Shown: piece after piece, positions 46,101-54,360 of the stretch | How positions within the stretch are numbered: position 1 is the stretch's first letter | Layout of the letters: each line of letters starts with the position of its first letter | NCBI RefSeq assembly: GCF_000934685.1 | Contig: NZ_JYNQ01000001.1 | Location: forward strand, 2,344,501 to 2,408,500 | DNA: 64,000 nt | Source of the DNA: Lacinutrix sp. Hel_I_90 | GTDB lineage: Bacteria; Bacteroidota; Bacteroidia; Flavobacteriales; Flavobacteriaceae | Direction of reading: 5' to 3' | The notes under the pieces: generated by a model | Told to the model about the DNA's origin: nothing | Databases searched by the model: none | The model's input: only the letters and a program-made list of their open reading frames with translations | Program-made: the position numbers and the translations under genes

Positions 46101-46658
46101 TATTTTTTTCTTGTAAGTATTAGCGCTGGCCATTGTTGTAAGATATTCAGCTTCATTCAAATCTTCAAGACTTATAATCGGCTTATTTTTCTTTTTACCC
46201 GCTTGATAAATAAACATATCTAAATACGTTTCTTCTTCAAAATTATCTGCTTGAGAATTTTTTCTATATAAATAACCGTTAATCATCCGGTTGTCTTGGC
46301 GTATCGCACTTCTAACCATTAACTCTTCGGGATGATCAAAATTGAATAATGCGCTATAAAACCCTTTATCATAAGTATTAGCAATGTTTTGAGGCGACAC
46401 AACGGCGTTATTATAGCTGTGTTCTAACCAGGTCGAGGGGTCGCTCTCTAAAGCGATACTTTCGCTCTTTGCTAAGGCTTCAAAAAAGACATCATCTAAA
46501 CGGAATGCTACTTTTTTACTCACATGCATGGTGCCGTAAATGTATGAGGATTTGGTTAATCCGTTACCCGAAATTTCCCATAGTAAACTCTGTTCCTGTT
46601 CTTGGGCGTGACCAAATAAACAGGAAAAAGTTATTATAAATAGAAATAATTTTTGCAT
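43182..46658 (-). CDS. Large secreted protein with N-terminal TraB/GumN domain
   Basis: A 1158-residue exported protein with signal peptide MQKLFLFIITFSCLFGHAQ. Residues about 25-285 form a TraB/GumN domain (LLWEISGNG, YIYGTMHVS, VFAGVGAAHLPGEQGLLNAL), a fold related to Tiki-type metalloproteases that keeps GTMH and GAAH. The remaining about 870 residues are unrecognised, with helical HEAT-like stretches in the final third (TILKALLNKKEAAVYEDFLF). I use ATG 46658 because it starts the signal peptide. This is a much longer chain than typical GumN proteins (about 300 residues). Protease activity is only inferred. Confidence 0.85.
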   Translation of the reverse strand: MQKLFLFIITFSCLFGHAQEQEQSLLWEISGNGLTKSSYIYGTMHVSKKVAFRLDDVFFEALAKSESIALESDPSTWLEHSYNNAVVSPQNIANTYDKGFYSALFNFDHPEELMVRSAIRQDNRMINGYLYRKNSQADNFEEETYLDMFIYQAGKKKNKPIISLEDLNEAEYLTTMASANTYKKKIDPWLTEIYEKESPYILQENTYRDRNLSLLDSIGEASNTDFFREHMLYKRNDNMVTVLDTLIQKQSVFAGVGAAHLPGEQGLLNALRKKGYTVNALTSKQTQKGQEAKQNIEDFIAVPEMKRHTTADGFLSLKSFTELREFYYNGQKFIVSPDMTNGAYLTINRFNLYEYLPSEQEITLERLENFLFEDIPGDIISKEQLSSPFPGLSVLNKTKKGDYQKYHIYKTPLEVIIIKFGGPKNYVLDYEKAIFNAIEFKTTTDSITPFSSPNGKYSVAFPRFNTQDNMLNAGNKFIQGVAGDAYYFLSEAVNQDTYYIEEDAFEAKYIISNFYKQLKIETGLSGAFNNGLYKSYESQAKFDGTATKNIHLKSIVKDGSYYLLGYVGDDKAKAETYFKSFKFNTINYSDFETTVDTSLHFSVLTNTKPMFSSHYGYDQKKKKHYAAESKETSYYSKANEQIFVTRMKFHDLQMYKSIDSLWEEIDPSKLPNDTEGEFESLKVTNKKKTKENNTYTFSYTLTDSFSSKAIRVKHIQQKGVLFTIKSLSDSVAKPSTFVTHFYDTFKPIDTLMGESIFKDKTARFFTALKADDSIVMNTYNLIKFNKTHTNKIIDLIENFEFPENKQNIKINLIRELITIDDDARVLPFLKQLYTNSYSDPKIQATILKALLNKKEAAVYEDFLFLLRKDLPLEKYGIRSLFYTQNDSLALKKELFPELLEYSSIQEYKAPIYNLLAMLMDSSQIKPKNYKSFKKTIINDGKIEIKRSLSETSYRAKSSSLYTYVKLIFPFRNENYAQPFFEKLLDSDNADALATYYVLLEKADEAIPKKLREKTLDYYKNQALLVNKLYKQNLKKPYLAKVISQKMYAKSYLFSSVTVEKGRDSISFLTTKPFETDAGKKGSMYFFMLHQNNDYDASKKLYYAAFLEPEKSGELVTSVFYKSGYSGNYISETDKEDELIAEALEGIKYKTRKRVNDKY

Positions 46659-46785
46659 TGCTAGGGTATTATATAACATAGTAAATATATATAATTCACT
46701 GAAACTTTGGGTTTAATATGGGAATTTTACGCTAATAAACCTAATTAGAACATCCTTTCATTAGGCATATTCGCGTTTAGAGTTG

Positions 46786-46793
46786 TATTTTTG
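46786..46793 (+). promoter_or_regulatory. Possible -7 box of hemH
   Basis: TATTTTTG fits TAnnTTTG and lies 87 bp before the hemH ATG; no clear TTTG is present at the expected -33 distance. Confidence 0.4.
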
Positions 46794-46879
46794 TAATGTG
46801 AATTAGCGTGTGGGAAAGATGAAGTTTTGGTCTCCACGAAAATTAAAAAATTAGAGTATAGCAATACCAGTAGGTGCAT

Positions 46880-47908
46880 ATGAAAGGAGTATTATTAGTT
46901 AATTTAGGTTCGCCAGACAGTCCTGAGCCTAAGGATGTTAAAAAGTATTTAGGAGAATTTTTAATGGATGAGCGTGTCATAGACGTTCCATTTTGGGCGA
47001 GAACATTACTCGTAAAAGGAATTATCTTAAATACACGGCCAAAAGCTTCAGCTAAAGCCTATAAAAAGATCTGGTGGGAAGAGGGGTCGCCTTTAATCGT
47101 GCTATCAGAGCAATTACAGGAAAAAGTGCAAGAGCAGGTTGATTTTCCGGTTGCTTTAGCGATGCGCTATGGTAGTATGACTATCAAAAAAGGGCTGCAG
47201 GAATTGGTAGACAAAGGTGTAGATGAGGTGTTTTTAATCCCGCTGTATCCACAATTCGCAATGGCAACTACAGAAACGATTTTGGTTTTAACTGAAGAAA
47301 TAAGACAAGAGTATTTTCCAAATTTAAAAATTGACTCACTTCCAGCATTCTATAATAATCCTAATTATATTGCTGTACTAGCGGAATCTATAAAAACTGA
47401 TTTAGAAAATAAAGCGTACGAACACTTATTATTTTCTTATCACGGTGTGCCGGAACGTCACATTCGCAAAAGTGACATTACAAAATCACATTGTAAAATA
47501 GATGGAAGCTGTTGCGAAACCCCAAGTATCGCTCATGAATTTTGCTACAGACACCAGTGTAAAGAAGTGACTAGGTTGGTTGCGGAGTATTTAGAATTAG
47601 CACCAGATACGTATTCAACATCTTTTCAGTCACGCTTAGGGTTTGATCCTTGGTTGCAACCTTATACGGACAGGACTATTGAACGTTTGGGTAAAAAAGG
47701 CATAAAAAAAATGGCTATTGTGACACCAGCTTTTGTGAGCGACTGTTTAGAGACTCTAGAAGAAATAGCCATGGAAGGTGAAGAGATTTTTCATGAAGTA
47801 GGTGGGAAAGAATTTACAACCGTTCCTTGTTTAAATACCAATAAGTCTTGGGTGAAATTAATGGCACAATGGATTAATGAATGGTCTAATACCGCTATAG
47901 AAGCCTAA
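46880..47908 (+). CDS. hemH: Ferrochelatase
   Basis: It inserts Fe2+ into protoporphyrin IX to form protoheme, the final step of the pathway. It has 342 residues, with MKGVLLVNLGSPDSPEP, the active-site His region LLFSYHGVPERHIRK and the C-terminal Glu-bearing VTPAFVSDCLETLEEIAMEG. Cys residues cluster in HCKIDGSCCETP and EFCYRHQC. I chose ATG 46880; the frame is open from a GTG at 46874. It is followed by a MATE gene and hemJ on the same strand. Confidence 0.98.
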   Translation: MKGVLLVNLGSPDSPEPKDVKKYLGEFLMDERVIDVPFWARTLLVKGIILNTRPKASAKAYKKIWWEEGSPLIVLSEQLQEKVQEQVDFPVALAMRYGSMTIKKGLQELVDKGVDEVFLIPLYPQFAMATTETILVLTEEIRQEYFPNLKIDSLPAFYNNPNYIAVLAESIKTDLENKAYEHLLFSYHGVPERHIRKSDITKSHCKIDGSCCETPSIAHEFCYRHQCKEVTRLVAEYLELAPDTYSTSFQSRLGFDPWLQPYTDRTIERLGKKGIKKMAIVTPAFVSDCLETLEEIAMEGEEIFHEVGGKEFTTVPCLNTNKSWVKLMAQWINEWSNTAIEA

Positions 47909-47950
47909 TATTTTTATAAGGAAAAAGGTTCCGTTTTCACGGAAAATACT

Positions 47951-49309
47951 ATGCGAAAAAGCAATTCAGCAACTTTAGGCACAGAATCTATTAGCAAACT
48001 CCTAATAAAACAAGCCGTACCAGCATCGATAGGCATTTTAGTCATGTCACTAAATATCTTGGTGGATACTATTTTTGTTGGACAATGGATAGGTTCCACC
48101 GCGATCGCCGCTATTAACGTTGTGCTCCCCGTTTCCTTTTTTATTGCTGCTTTAGGAATGTCTATTGGTATTGGCGGATCTTCTATTATTTCTCGTGCTT
48201 TAGGTGCAGATAATTATCAAAAAGCACTAAAGGTTTTTGGAAATCAAATTACCTTAACCATACTTTTTACCGTAACCTTAGTCATTCCTGGCCTGTGGTT
48301 TATAGATAGTATCATCCCTGCTTTTGGTGGGAAAGGCGCAATATTTGAACCAGCAAAAACCTATTATACCATCGTTCTTTATGGGGTTCCTTTTTTAGCC
48401 TTATGTATGATGGGAAATACGGTTATTCGTGCCGAAGGAAAGCCCAAATTTGCCATGTACGCGATGTTATTTCCTTCCGTGGGTAACTTAATTTTAGATT
48501 ATCTATTTATTAATACTTTAGACTTAGGAATGGCTGGAGCTGCATGGGCAACCACGGGTTCTTATTTGCTTTGTTTTTTATTTATCCTTTGGTTTTTTTT
48601 CTCAAAACATTCAGAATTAAAAATTAATATTTCACATTTTGGACTTAACAGACCTATTGTTTCAGAAATAGGAAGTTTAGGTTTTGTAACGCTAGCAAGG
48701 CAAGCAGTTGTTAGCATCACCTATTTGTTTATGAATAACATTCTATTCGATTTGGGAGGTGAAACCTCCGTAACCGCGTATGCTATTGTAGGCCGTATGT
48801 TAATGTTTGCCTTGTTTCCCGTTTATGGCATCACCCAAGGTTTCTTGCCTATTGCAGGTTATAATTATGGTGCAAATAAGTATGATCGTTTAAAGGAGTC
48901 TATTGGTACGGCTATAAAGTATGCCATAGGATTGGCTATTTTGGTTTTTATTGTTTTAATGGTATTTCCAGAAGCGATTACTAAGTTATTTACTTCAGAC
49001 GCCGAAGTCCTAAAGGAAACACCAACTGCGATGCGGTGGGTGTTTGCGGTTACGCCAATAGTTGCCATTCAACTTATTGGAGCTGCTTATTTTCAGGCCG
49101 TGGGTAAAGCAGTGCCAGCGCTATTATTAACCTTAACACGACAAGGTTTTATTTTTATTCCGTTAATTTTTATACTCCCAAGATTTTATGGGGAATTGGG
49201 CGTTTGGATAGCCTTTCCTATTAGTGATTTTTTGTCAACTATAATAACCGCCTACTTTTTAAATCGCGAAGTAAAGACTAATTTAGTGGAACCAACTACA
49301 GACTCATAA
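47951..49309 (+). CDS. MATE-family efflux transporter
   Basis: A 452-residue multidrug and toxin extrusion family antiporter with 12 predicted transmembrane helices in two homologous halves (LLIKQAVPASIGILVMSLN near the start; VTLARQAVVSITYLFMN in the second). Flavobacterial members use Na+ or H+ gradients; substrate unknown. Its stop codon overlaps the hemJ start (TAATG), so it is cotranscribed with hemH and hemJ. Export of a porphyrin or related compound is possible from context but unproven. Confidence 0.9.
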   Translation: MRKSNSATLGTESISKLLIKQAVPASIGILVMSLNILVDTIFVGQWIGSTAIAAINVVLPVSFFIAALGMSIGIGGSSIISRALGADNYQKALKVFGNQITLTILFTVTLVIPGLWFIDSIIPAFGGKGAIFEPAKTYYTIVLYGVPFLALCMMGNTVIRAEGKPKFAMYAMLFPSVGNLILDYLFINTLDLGMAGAAWATTGSYLLCFLFILWFFFSKHSELKINISHFGLNRPIVSEIGSLGFVTLARQAVVSITYLFMNNILFDLGGETSVTAYAIVGRMLMFALFPVYGITQGFLPIAGYNYGANKYDRLKESIGTAIKYAIGLAILVFIVLMVFPEAITKLFTSDAEVLKETPTAMRWVFAVTPIVAIQLIGAAYFQAVGKAVPALLLTLTRQGFIFIPLIFILPRFYGELGVWIAFPISDFLSTIITAYFLNREVKTNLVEPTTDS

Positions 49310-49857
49310 TGGACTATTATAACTACATAAAATCACTGCACCTCATTTTTGTAATTACCTGGTTTGCGGGCTTATTTTACATTCCACGATTGTTTGTGTA
49401 TCAAATAGAAGCCTTTCACAAGTCCTCGCCAGAAAAGGAAATATTAGGCAAGCAATTAAAGCTTATGGCCAAACGCTTATGGACCATCATCACCTGGCCA
49501 TCAGCAATTTTAGCGATAGGTTTTGCTGTCTGGCTCATTATTTTAGTACCATCATGGTTAGAGCAATCTTGGATGCATGTTAAGTTAGGGTTTGTTATAG
49601 TACTTATCCTATACCATATTCAAACACATAACTATTACAAACAACTACAAAAAGACATCGTAAAAAAGAGTTCTAATTTCATGCGTCTATGGAACGAAGG
49701 CGCCACTTTTATTCTCTTTGCAGTTGTGTTTTTAGTCATTTTAAAGAATGCCTTGAGTTGGATTTTTGGAGTGATTGGAATTGTGGTACTGGGTGTGCTG
49801 TTAATGTTAGGTTTTAAAGTTTATAAACGCATACGTAGTAAAAACCCTGACGCTTAA
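49309..49857 (+). CDS. hemJ: Protoporphyrinogen IX oxidase, HemJ type
   Basis: It oxidises protoporphyrinogen IX to protoporphyrin IX in the inner membrane. It has 182 residues with four transmembrane helices, and the family features His11 in IKSLHLIFVITWFAGLFYIP and Lys92 in MHVKLGF. The sequence belongs to the CopD/HemJ superfamily and matches the HemJ pattern rather than copper proteins. Its location two genes after hemH strongly supports the heme role, as no hemG or hemY is present in the window. Confidence 0.92.
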   Translation: MDYYNYIKSLHLIFVITWFAGLFYIPRLFVYQIEAFHKSSPEKEILGKQLKLMAKRLWTIITWPSAILAIGFAVWLIILVPSWLEQSWMHVKLGFVIVLILYHIQTHNYYKQLQKDIVKKSSNFMRLWNEGATFILFAVVFLVILKNALSWIFGVIGIVVLGVLLMLGFKVYKRIRSKNPDA

Positions 49858-50022
49858 TCTTTTGTCGCCAGCGTTAGGATTAGGAGGGGTTCTACTACGG
49901 TCGCTTGTTCTAATCTATCTTTTTTTGTGCCTGTGTGCACATCGAAAAAGGATACCGTTTCTATAGTTAATACAAAATAATGGTGCGATTATTGTTATAT
50001 TGATGGCAACTTAATTTTTTAG

Positions 50023-51474
50023 ATGAAACTTAAAAAACTGTCTTTACGTACCCGAATTTTCTTAGCCATGATTATGTTGGTGATATTATCATCTATACTA
50101 ATTGCAGCAGTTGCTATTTATCAGTATACAGAAGAAACGCAAGATTATCACAAACAACGTTTAGAGCGTAAAGAAATAGCGATTATAAGGAGTTTAGATT
50201 TTGTTATCCGTGAAACCACATTTCCTGTTATTACAGATAATGTGCCGAGCATCTTTAAAACCAAAATTTATGAGGTTGCAGACGTGCATAACATTCAAAT
50301 AAATCTTTACGATTTAGAAGGCTCACTGCTTATCTCGTCTAAAGCAGATTTAAAACAAGAGGTGACTGAAAAGTGTTTGGACCCAATAGTCTTAAACACT
50401 CTTATGAATACAGTAGAACACCGCTACGAAGAGCGAAGAGAAGAAAACGGGGAAGCATGGAGGTCTTCTTACCGTTATATTACAGATGGTAAATTCAAGC
50501 CATTAGCCATTATAAACTTACCCTATTTAGAAAATGATGATTTTTTAGCAAAAGAGCTTGATGAATTCCTGGAAAGATTATCTTACACAACGCTATTGGT
50601 GCTGTTGTTTGCAATTGCTCTGGCTTTTATTGTTTCCAAATATATTACAAGGTCATTAAAAACGATAAGCGAAAAAATCAATGCCACGCGCTTAGAAAAG
50701 CGTAATGAAAAAATTGAAATTACAGATGGTAGCGAGGAAATTACAACATTGGTGAATTCTTACAATAGAATGATTGATGAGTTGGAAGAAAGCGCAGTAC
50801 AATTAGCAAAAAGCGAACGGGAGCAGGCTTGGCGAGAAATGGCAAAACAAGTCGCTCATGAGATTAAAAATCCACTTACCCCTATGCGATTAAGTGTCCA
50901 AAGTTTTCAACGTAAATTTGATCCCCAAGACCCCAAAATTCATCAAAAGGTAGATGAGTATACAGATACGCTTATACAACAAATAGATACGATGAGCTCA
51001 ATTGCCGGTGCTTTTTCAAATTTCGCAAAAATGCCTGCACAGAAAAACGAAATGCTTAACGTCGTAAAAATTGTAGATTTAGCATTGGATATCTTTAATG
51101 AAGACTACATTACCTTTGAATCTGATAGGGAAGAAATTATCGCTAAATTTGATAGAACACAGTTAATTCGTGTGGTCACAAACCTAATTAAAAACGGTAT
51201 TCAAGCGATTCCAGAAGGACAACAACCAAAAATTATCGTTAATGTTTCTGAAGCAAACAATACTGTAAAAATCACCGTGTCAGATAATGGCATAGGCATT
51301 GCCGAAGAGAATAAATCCAAAGTTTTCGAACCAAAATTCACCACAAAAACCAGTGGTATGGGATTAGGTTTGGCCATGGTAAAAAATATTGTGGAAACTT
51401 ACGGCGGAACGATTACCTTTGTATCTCAAAAAGGAAAAGGCACCCTATTTACAGTTTCTTTTCCTAAAGAATAG
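50023..51474 (+). CDS. Sensor histidine kinase (NtrY-like)
   Basis: A 483-residue inner-membrane kinase. Transmembrane helices are at about 12-32 and 188-208, enclosing a periplasmic sensor of about 155 residues. A HAMP domain follows (about 208-262), then the dimerisation domain with phospho-acceptor His279 in AHEIKNPLTPMRLSVQS, then the ATPase domain with RVVTNLIKNGIQAIP, DNGIGIAEE and GMGLGLAMVKNIVE. The IKNPLTP H-box is typical of NtrY/NtrB-like kinases. No response regulator gene is next to it, so its partner is encoded elsewhere. Confidence 0.93.
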   Translation: MKLKKLSLRTRIFLAMIMLVILSSILIAAVAIYQYTEETQDYHKQRLERKEIAIIRSLDFVIRETTFPVITDNVPSIFKTKIYEVADVHNIQINLYDLEGSLLISSKADLKQEVTEKCLDPIVLNTLMNTVEHRYEERREENGEAWRSSYRYITDGKFKPLAIINLPYLENDDFLAKELDEFLERLSYTTLLVLLFAIALAFIVSKYITRSLKTISEKINATRLEKRNEKIEITDGSEEITTLVNSYNRMIDELEESAVQLAKSEREQAWREMAKQVAHEIKNPLTPMRLSVQSFQRKFDPQDPKIHQKVDEYTDTLIQQIDTMSSIAGAFSNFAKMPAQKNEMLNVVKIVDLALDIFNEDYITFESDREEIIAKFDRTQLIRVVTNLIKNGIQAIPEGQQPKIIVNVSEANNTVKITVSDNGIGIAEENKSKVFEPKFTTKTSGMGLGLAMVKNIVETYGGTITFVSQKGKGTLFTVSFPKE

Positions 51475-51622
51475 GCTTATATCAGCTTTCATTTTGAGTG
51501 GTTTTTAAGGCGCAAAAAATGGTATCTAGGTAAACAAAAACAGGATCTCTAAGTCTTTCAAATTGAAGTATAATATACATTAAACGGATTCCCTTTTTGA
51601 AAGGGAACAAAAAATATTTTTT

Positions 51623-52405
51623 ATGACATACGAAAACGTACTATCGAACACGCAAAATGGAATAACAACCATCACCATTAACAGACCAACAAAATTAAAT
51701 GCGTTAAACAAAGCGACCATAGAAGAACTGCACAAGGCTTTTGATACTGCAAATAAAGATGCTGAAACAAAAGTAATTGTTATAACCGGAAATGGAGAAA
51801 AAGCCTTTGTAGCAGGGGCAGATATTAGTGAATTTGCAAATTTTGATGTTGCTAATGGCGGTAAATTGGCAGCTAAAGGGCAGGCCTTATTATTTGATTT
51901 TGTTGAAAATCTAGAGACTCCAGTGATTGCTGCAATTAATGGTTTCGCATTGGGTGGCGGACTCGAGTTAGCCATGGCTGCACATTTTAGAATAGCAAGT
52001 GATACGGCTAAAATGGGCTTGCCAGAAGTGTCTTTAGGGGTTATTCCTGGTTACGGTGGCACACAACGCTTACCTCAATTGATAGGTAAAGGCCGCGCTA
52101 TGGAAATGGTCATGACCGCAGGTATGATTGATGCGAATACTGCAAAAGACTACGGATTAGTAAATCACGTCGTGCCACAAGAGGAGTTACTGCCTTTAGC
52201 CGAGAAAATAGCGAGCAAGATTATGCGTAATTCTTCAGTGGCCATTGGTAAAGCCATTAAAGCGATAAATGCAAACTATAAAGATGGTGTAAACGGCTTC
52301 GAAACAGAAATAGAACAATTTGGTGCGTGCTTTGGCACTGCCGATTTTAAAGAAGGAACGACAGCGTTTTTAGAAAAACGAAAAGCGGAGTTTCCTGGGA
52401 AATAG
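51623..52405 (+). CDS. Enoyl-CoA hydratase/isomerase (crotonase family)
   Basis: A 260-residue crotonase-fold enzyme. The oxyanion-hole blocks EKAFVAGADISEF and NGFALGGGLELAMAAH are present, as is the PEVSLGVIPGYGGTQRL region with its catalytic Glu residues. It is likely to hydrate short-chain 2-enoyl-CoA, such as crotonyl-CoA, in beta-oxidation or butyrate metabolism. It is a single gene followed by a terminator at 52621. The precise chain-length preference cannot be read from sequence. Confidence 0.92.
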   Translation: MTYENVLSNTQNGITTITINRPTKLNALNKATIEELHKAFDTANKDAETKVIVITGNGEKAFVAGADISEFANFDVANGGKLAAKGQALLFDFVENLETPVIAAINGFALGGGLELAMAAHFRIASDTAKMGLPEVSLGVIPGYGGTQRLPQLIGKGRAMEMVMTAGMIDANTAKDYGLVNHVVPQEELLPLAEKIASKIMRNSSVAIGKAIKAINANYKDGVNGFETEIEQFGACFGTADFKEGTTAFLEKRKAEFPGK

Positions 52406-52620
52406 GGATTGATTGTTTTTTAAGTAAGTAAATCGAGCTGTCGTTTGTTGAAGTTTTTTACACAAGTATGACTAATTTACTTGACGCCTTTATCCATTAT
52501 TTGTTTGTAAACTCAATATAGTTCAACATAGTAGGCTGTGTGACGTTTTTACTTCCTAGCATAAAAGGGAATCACCCACTACTTACACAAGCTTGTGTTT
52601 CCATAAATTTTATCAATAAA

Positions 52621-52653
52621 AAAGTGGGTCCTATGCTAGGACTCACTTTTTCT
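52621..52653. terminator. Bidirectional terminator between convergent genes
   Basis: The stem AAAGTGGGTCCTA / TAGGACTCACTTT with loop TGC has one G/T mismatch and flanking A and T runs. It serves enoyl-CoA hydratase from the left and the secreted protein gene from the right. Confidence 0.8.
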
Positions 52654-52698
52654 GTTTATTTGGCAATAGCATTAGCCAAACCCAAATTCATGGTGCTG

Positions 52699-53280
52699 TT
52701 ATAATGTTACCTTTTTCACGAATGTTCTTCCGTTAGTCTCAAAAACCAATTTATACACCCCAATTTTGCCTTCTGAAAGTTTGTAAATTCTCTGAATCTT
52801 TTGTGTGTTTTCAATCGTTTCAGCATGTATCAAAGTGTTATTATAATACAGCGCAATTTTAAGCGGCTCTTTCTCTAAAGCTAATTTTGTGATATAAAGG
52901 GATTGCTCACTCTCTTTAACAAGAGGCTTATGAATAACGGTCTCCGCTTTTTTATTGAACGTCACCGCGTTAGATTCCACTTTAAAAGGAATAATTTGAA
53001 TGCGCAAGTGCTTATCTAATTCAAAATTATATTTCCCATCTGGAAGTTCAGTTAAATCAAACGCTTTAGAGTAATTGCCATCTTTTGAAATTGATTCTTT
53101 ATAAACGATAAGCCCTAAATCATCTTTAATGATAAGTTGCTCTCCTTCTTCAACATCCGTTAAGAATAAGATTGTTTTTCCATCTTCTACATTTTTTAGA
53201 GAAGAAATTTCTGTTGCGTTGCTACTTAGCGTAGTAAATAGCAGGACTAATACGATACTGTTTTTAAATATTTTTTTCAT
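52699..53280 (-). CDS. Secreted hypothetical protein, beta-rich
   Basis: A 193-residue exported protein with signal peptide MKKIFKNSIVLVLLFTTLSS. The mature part reads as two repeated beta-sandwich-like segments (about 35-105, GLIVYKESISKDGNYSKAFD; about 120-193, LSEGKIGVYKLVFETNGRTF). Both resemble short secretion-associated modules of Bacteroidota but lack a full T9SS motif. Function unknown. It has a plausible promoter at 53313-53346 (minus strand), divergent from an AraC gene. Confidence 0.75.
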   Translation of the reverse strand: MKKIFKNSIVLVLLFTTLSSNATEISSLKNVEDGKTILFLTDVEEGEQLIIKDDLGLIVYKESISKDGNYSKAFDLTELPDGKYNFELDKHLRIQIIPFKVESNAVTFNKKAETVIHKPLVKESEQSLYITKLALEKEPLKIALYYNNTLIHAETIENTQKIQRIYKLSEGKIGVYKLVFETNGRTFVKKVTL

Positions 53281-53312
53281 AACCTAATAATTTGAGATTA
53301 ATAATAATAAGA

Positions 53313-53346
53313 CAAAGTTATCAGTAAAGCCCCGTTTAGAAAACAA
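53313..53346 (-). promoter_or_regulatory. Promoter of the beta-rich secreted protein gene
   Basis: On the minus strand, TTG (53344-53346) and TAACTTTG (53313-53320) are 23 bases apart, close to the Bacteroidetes consensus. Confidence 0.5.
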
Positions 53347-53483
53347 CAGTTTTGACTAATATATGTGTTATATTAACAGTATTAACTTTTTAAGACAGGC
53401 AATAGGTTAATATAGAACATATTTCAGTTAAATTAACATAGGTATTCCTTCAAATAAATAGTAATTTTACGTAAAGGACACAT

Positions 53484-54356
53484 TTGAACACTAAACCAAC
53501 ATACGAAAAGATTACACCAAGCTTTGGAAGCTCAATTTTTGTAGTACAGAAAACTAAAAAAAGAAAGCGTAATCAGGCGTTTTGGCATTTTCATCCAGAA
53601 TTAGAATTGGTGTATGTGAATAAAGGGAAGGGAAGAAGGCATATAGGTAATCATTTGTCTTACTTTAATAATAGTCAGTTGATATTAATAGGTTCTAATT
53701 TACCGCATAATGGTTTTACAGACAGGCTCACGTCTAAAGGAAGGGAAACATTGGTCCAGTTTAAACCTGACTTTTTTGGCGCAGATTTTTATGATTTACC
53801 GGAAATGAAAAACATTTCACTTTTACTAGAAAAAGCGAAAAAAGGGATTTTATATAAACCAGAAATTAAAAAAATAGTAGGTCCTAAAATTGAAAAACTT
53901 CCCAAATACCAGGGCTTAAAACGCATGACGAAGTTGCTGGAGATACTTGAACTGTTGGCTGTATCTAAAGATTATATCTTGTTAAATGCAGATGGGTTTG
54001 CTTTTGAAACGCAACGACAAGACAGTACTAAAATCGATATCATTTTTAAACACATTAATAGTAATTTTCAAAACCACATTAGTCTTGATGAGATCTCAGA
54101 CAAAGTAAGTATGACTGTTCCTGCCTTTTGTCGCTATTTCAAGAAAGTGACAGGCAAAACCTTCACGCAATTAGTTAATGAATATCGGGTGGTTTATGCT
54201 ACAAAGTTACTTTTAGAAAGTAAAAGTAGTATCACAGATATTTGTTTTGAGTGCGGCTTCAATAATTTCTCACACTTTAATAAATCGTTCAAAGAAATAA
54301 CAGGAAAGAGTCCTTCAAAGTATAGAAGTGAAACTAGCTTGATGATTCAAGAGTAA
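53484..54356 (+). CDS. AraC-family regulator with TTG start
   Basis: A 290-residue regulator. The N-terminal cupin domain (about 15-100; FWHFHPELELVYVNKGKGRR, HIGNHLSYF) carries metal- or ligand-type His residues. The C-terminal AraC domain (about 185-285) has ISLDEISDKVSMTVPAFCRY and ITDICFECGFNNFSHFNKSF. The start must be the TTG at 53484: the cupin begins almost at once, there is no ATG before residue 108, and AAAGGA at 53473-53478 lies 5 bases upstream. Members of this subgroup often respond to sugars; the ligand here is unknown. Confidence 0.9.
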   Translation: MNTKPTYEKITPSFGSSIFVVQKTKKRKRNQAFWHFHPELELVYVNKGKGRRHIGNHLSYFNNSQLILIGSNLPHNGFTDRLTSKGRETLVQFKPDFFGADFYDLPEMKNISLLLEKAKKGILYKPEIKKIVGPKIEKLPKYQGLKRMTKLLEILELLAVSKDYILLNADGFAFETQRQDSTKIDIIFKHINSNFQNHISLDEISDKVSMTVPAFCRYFKKVTGKTFTQLVNEYRVVYATKLLLESKSSITDICFECGFNNFSHFNKSFKEITGKSPSKYRSETSLMIQE

Positions 54357-54360
54357 TTTT

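Noticed and set aside
49890-49955. CATCGAAAAA at 49940 with TACGG at 49896, like the protease operator
   Set aside because: The spacing is 44, not 50, and the TACGG has no palindromic partner, so it is probably chance.
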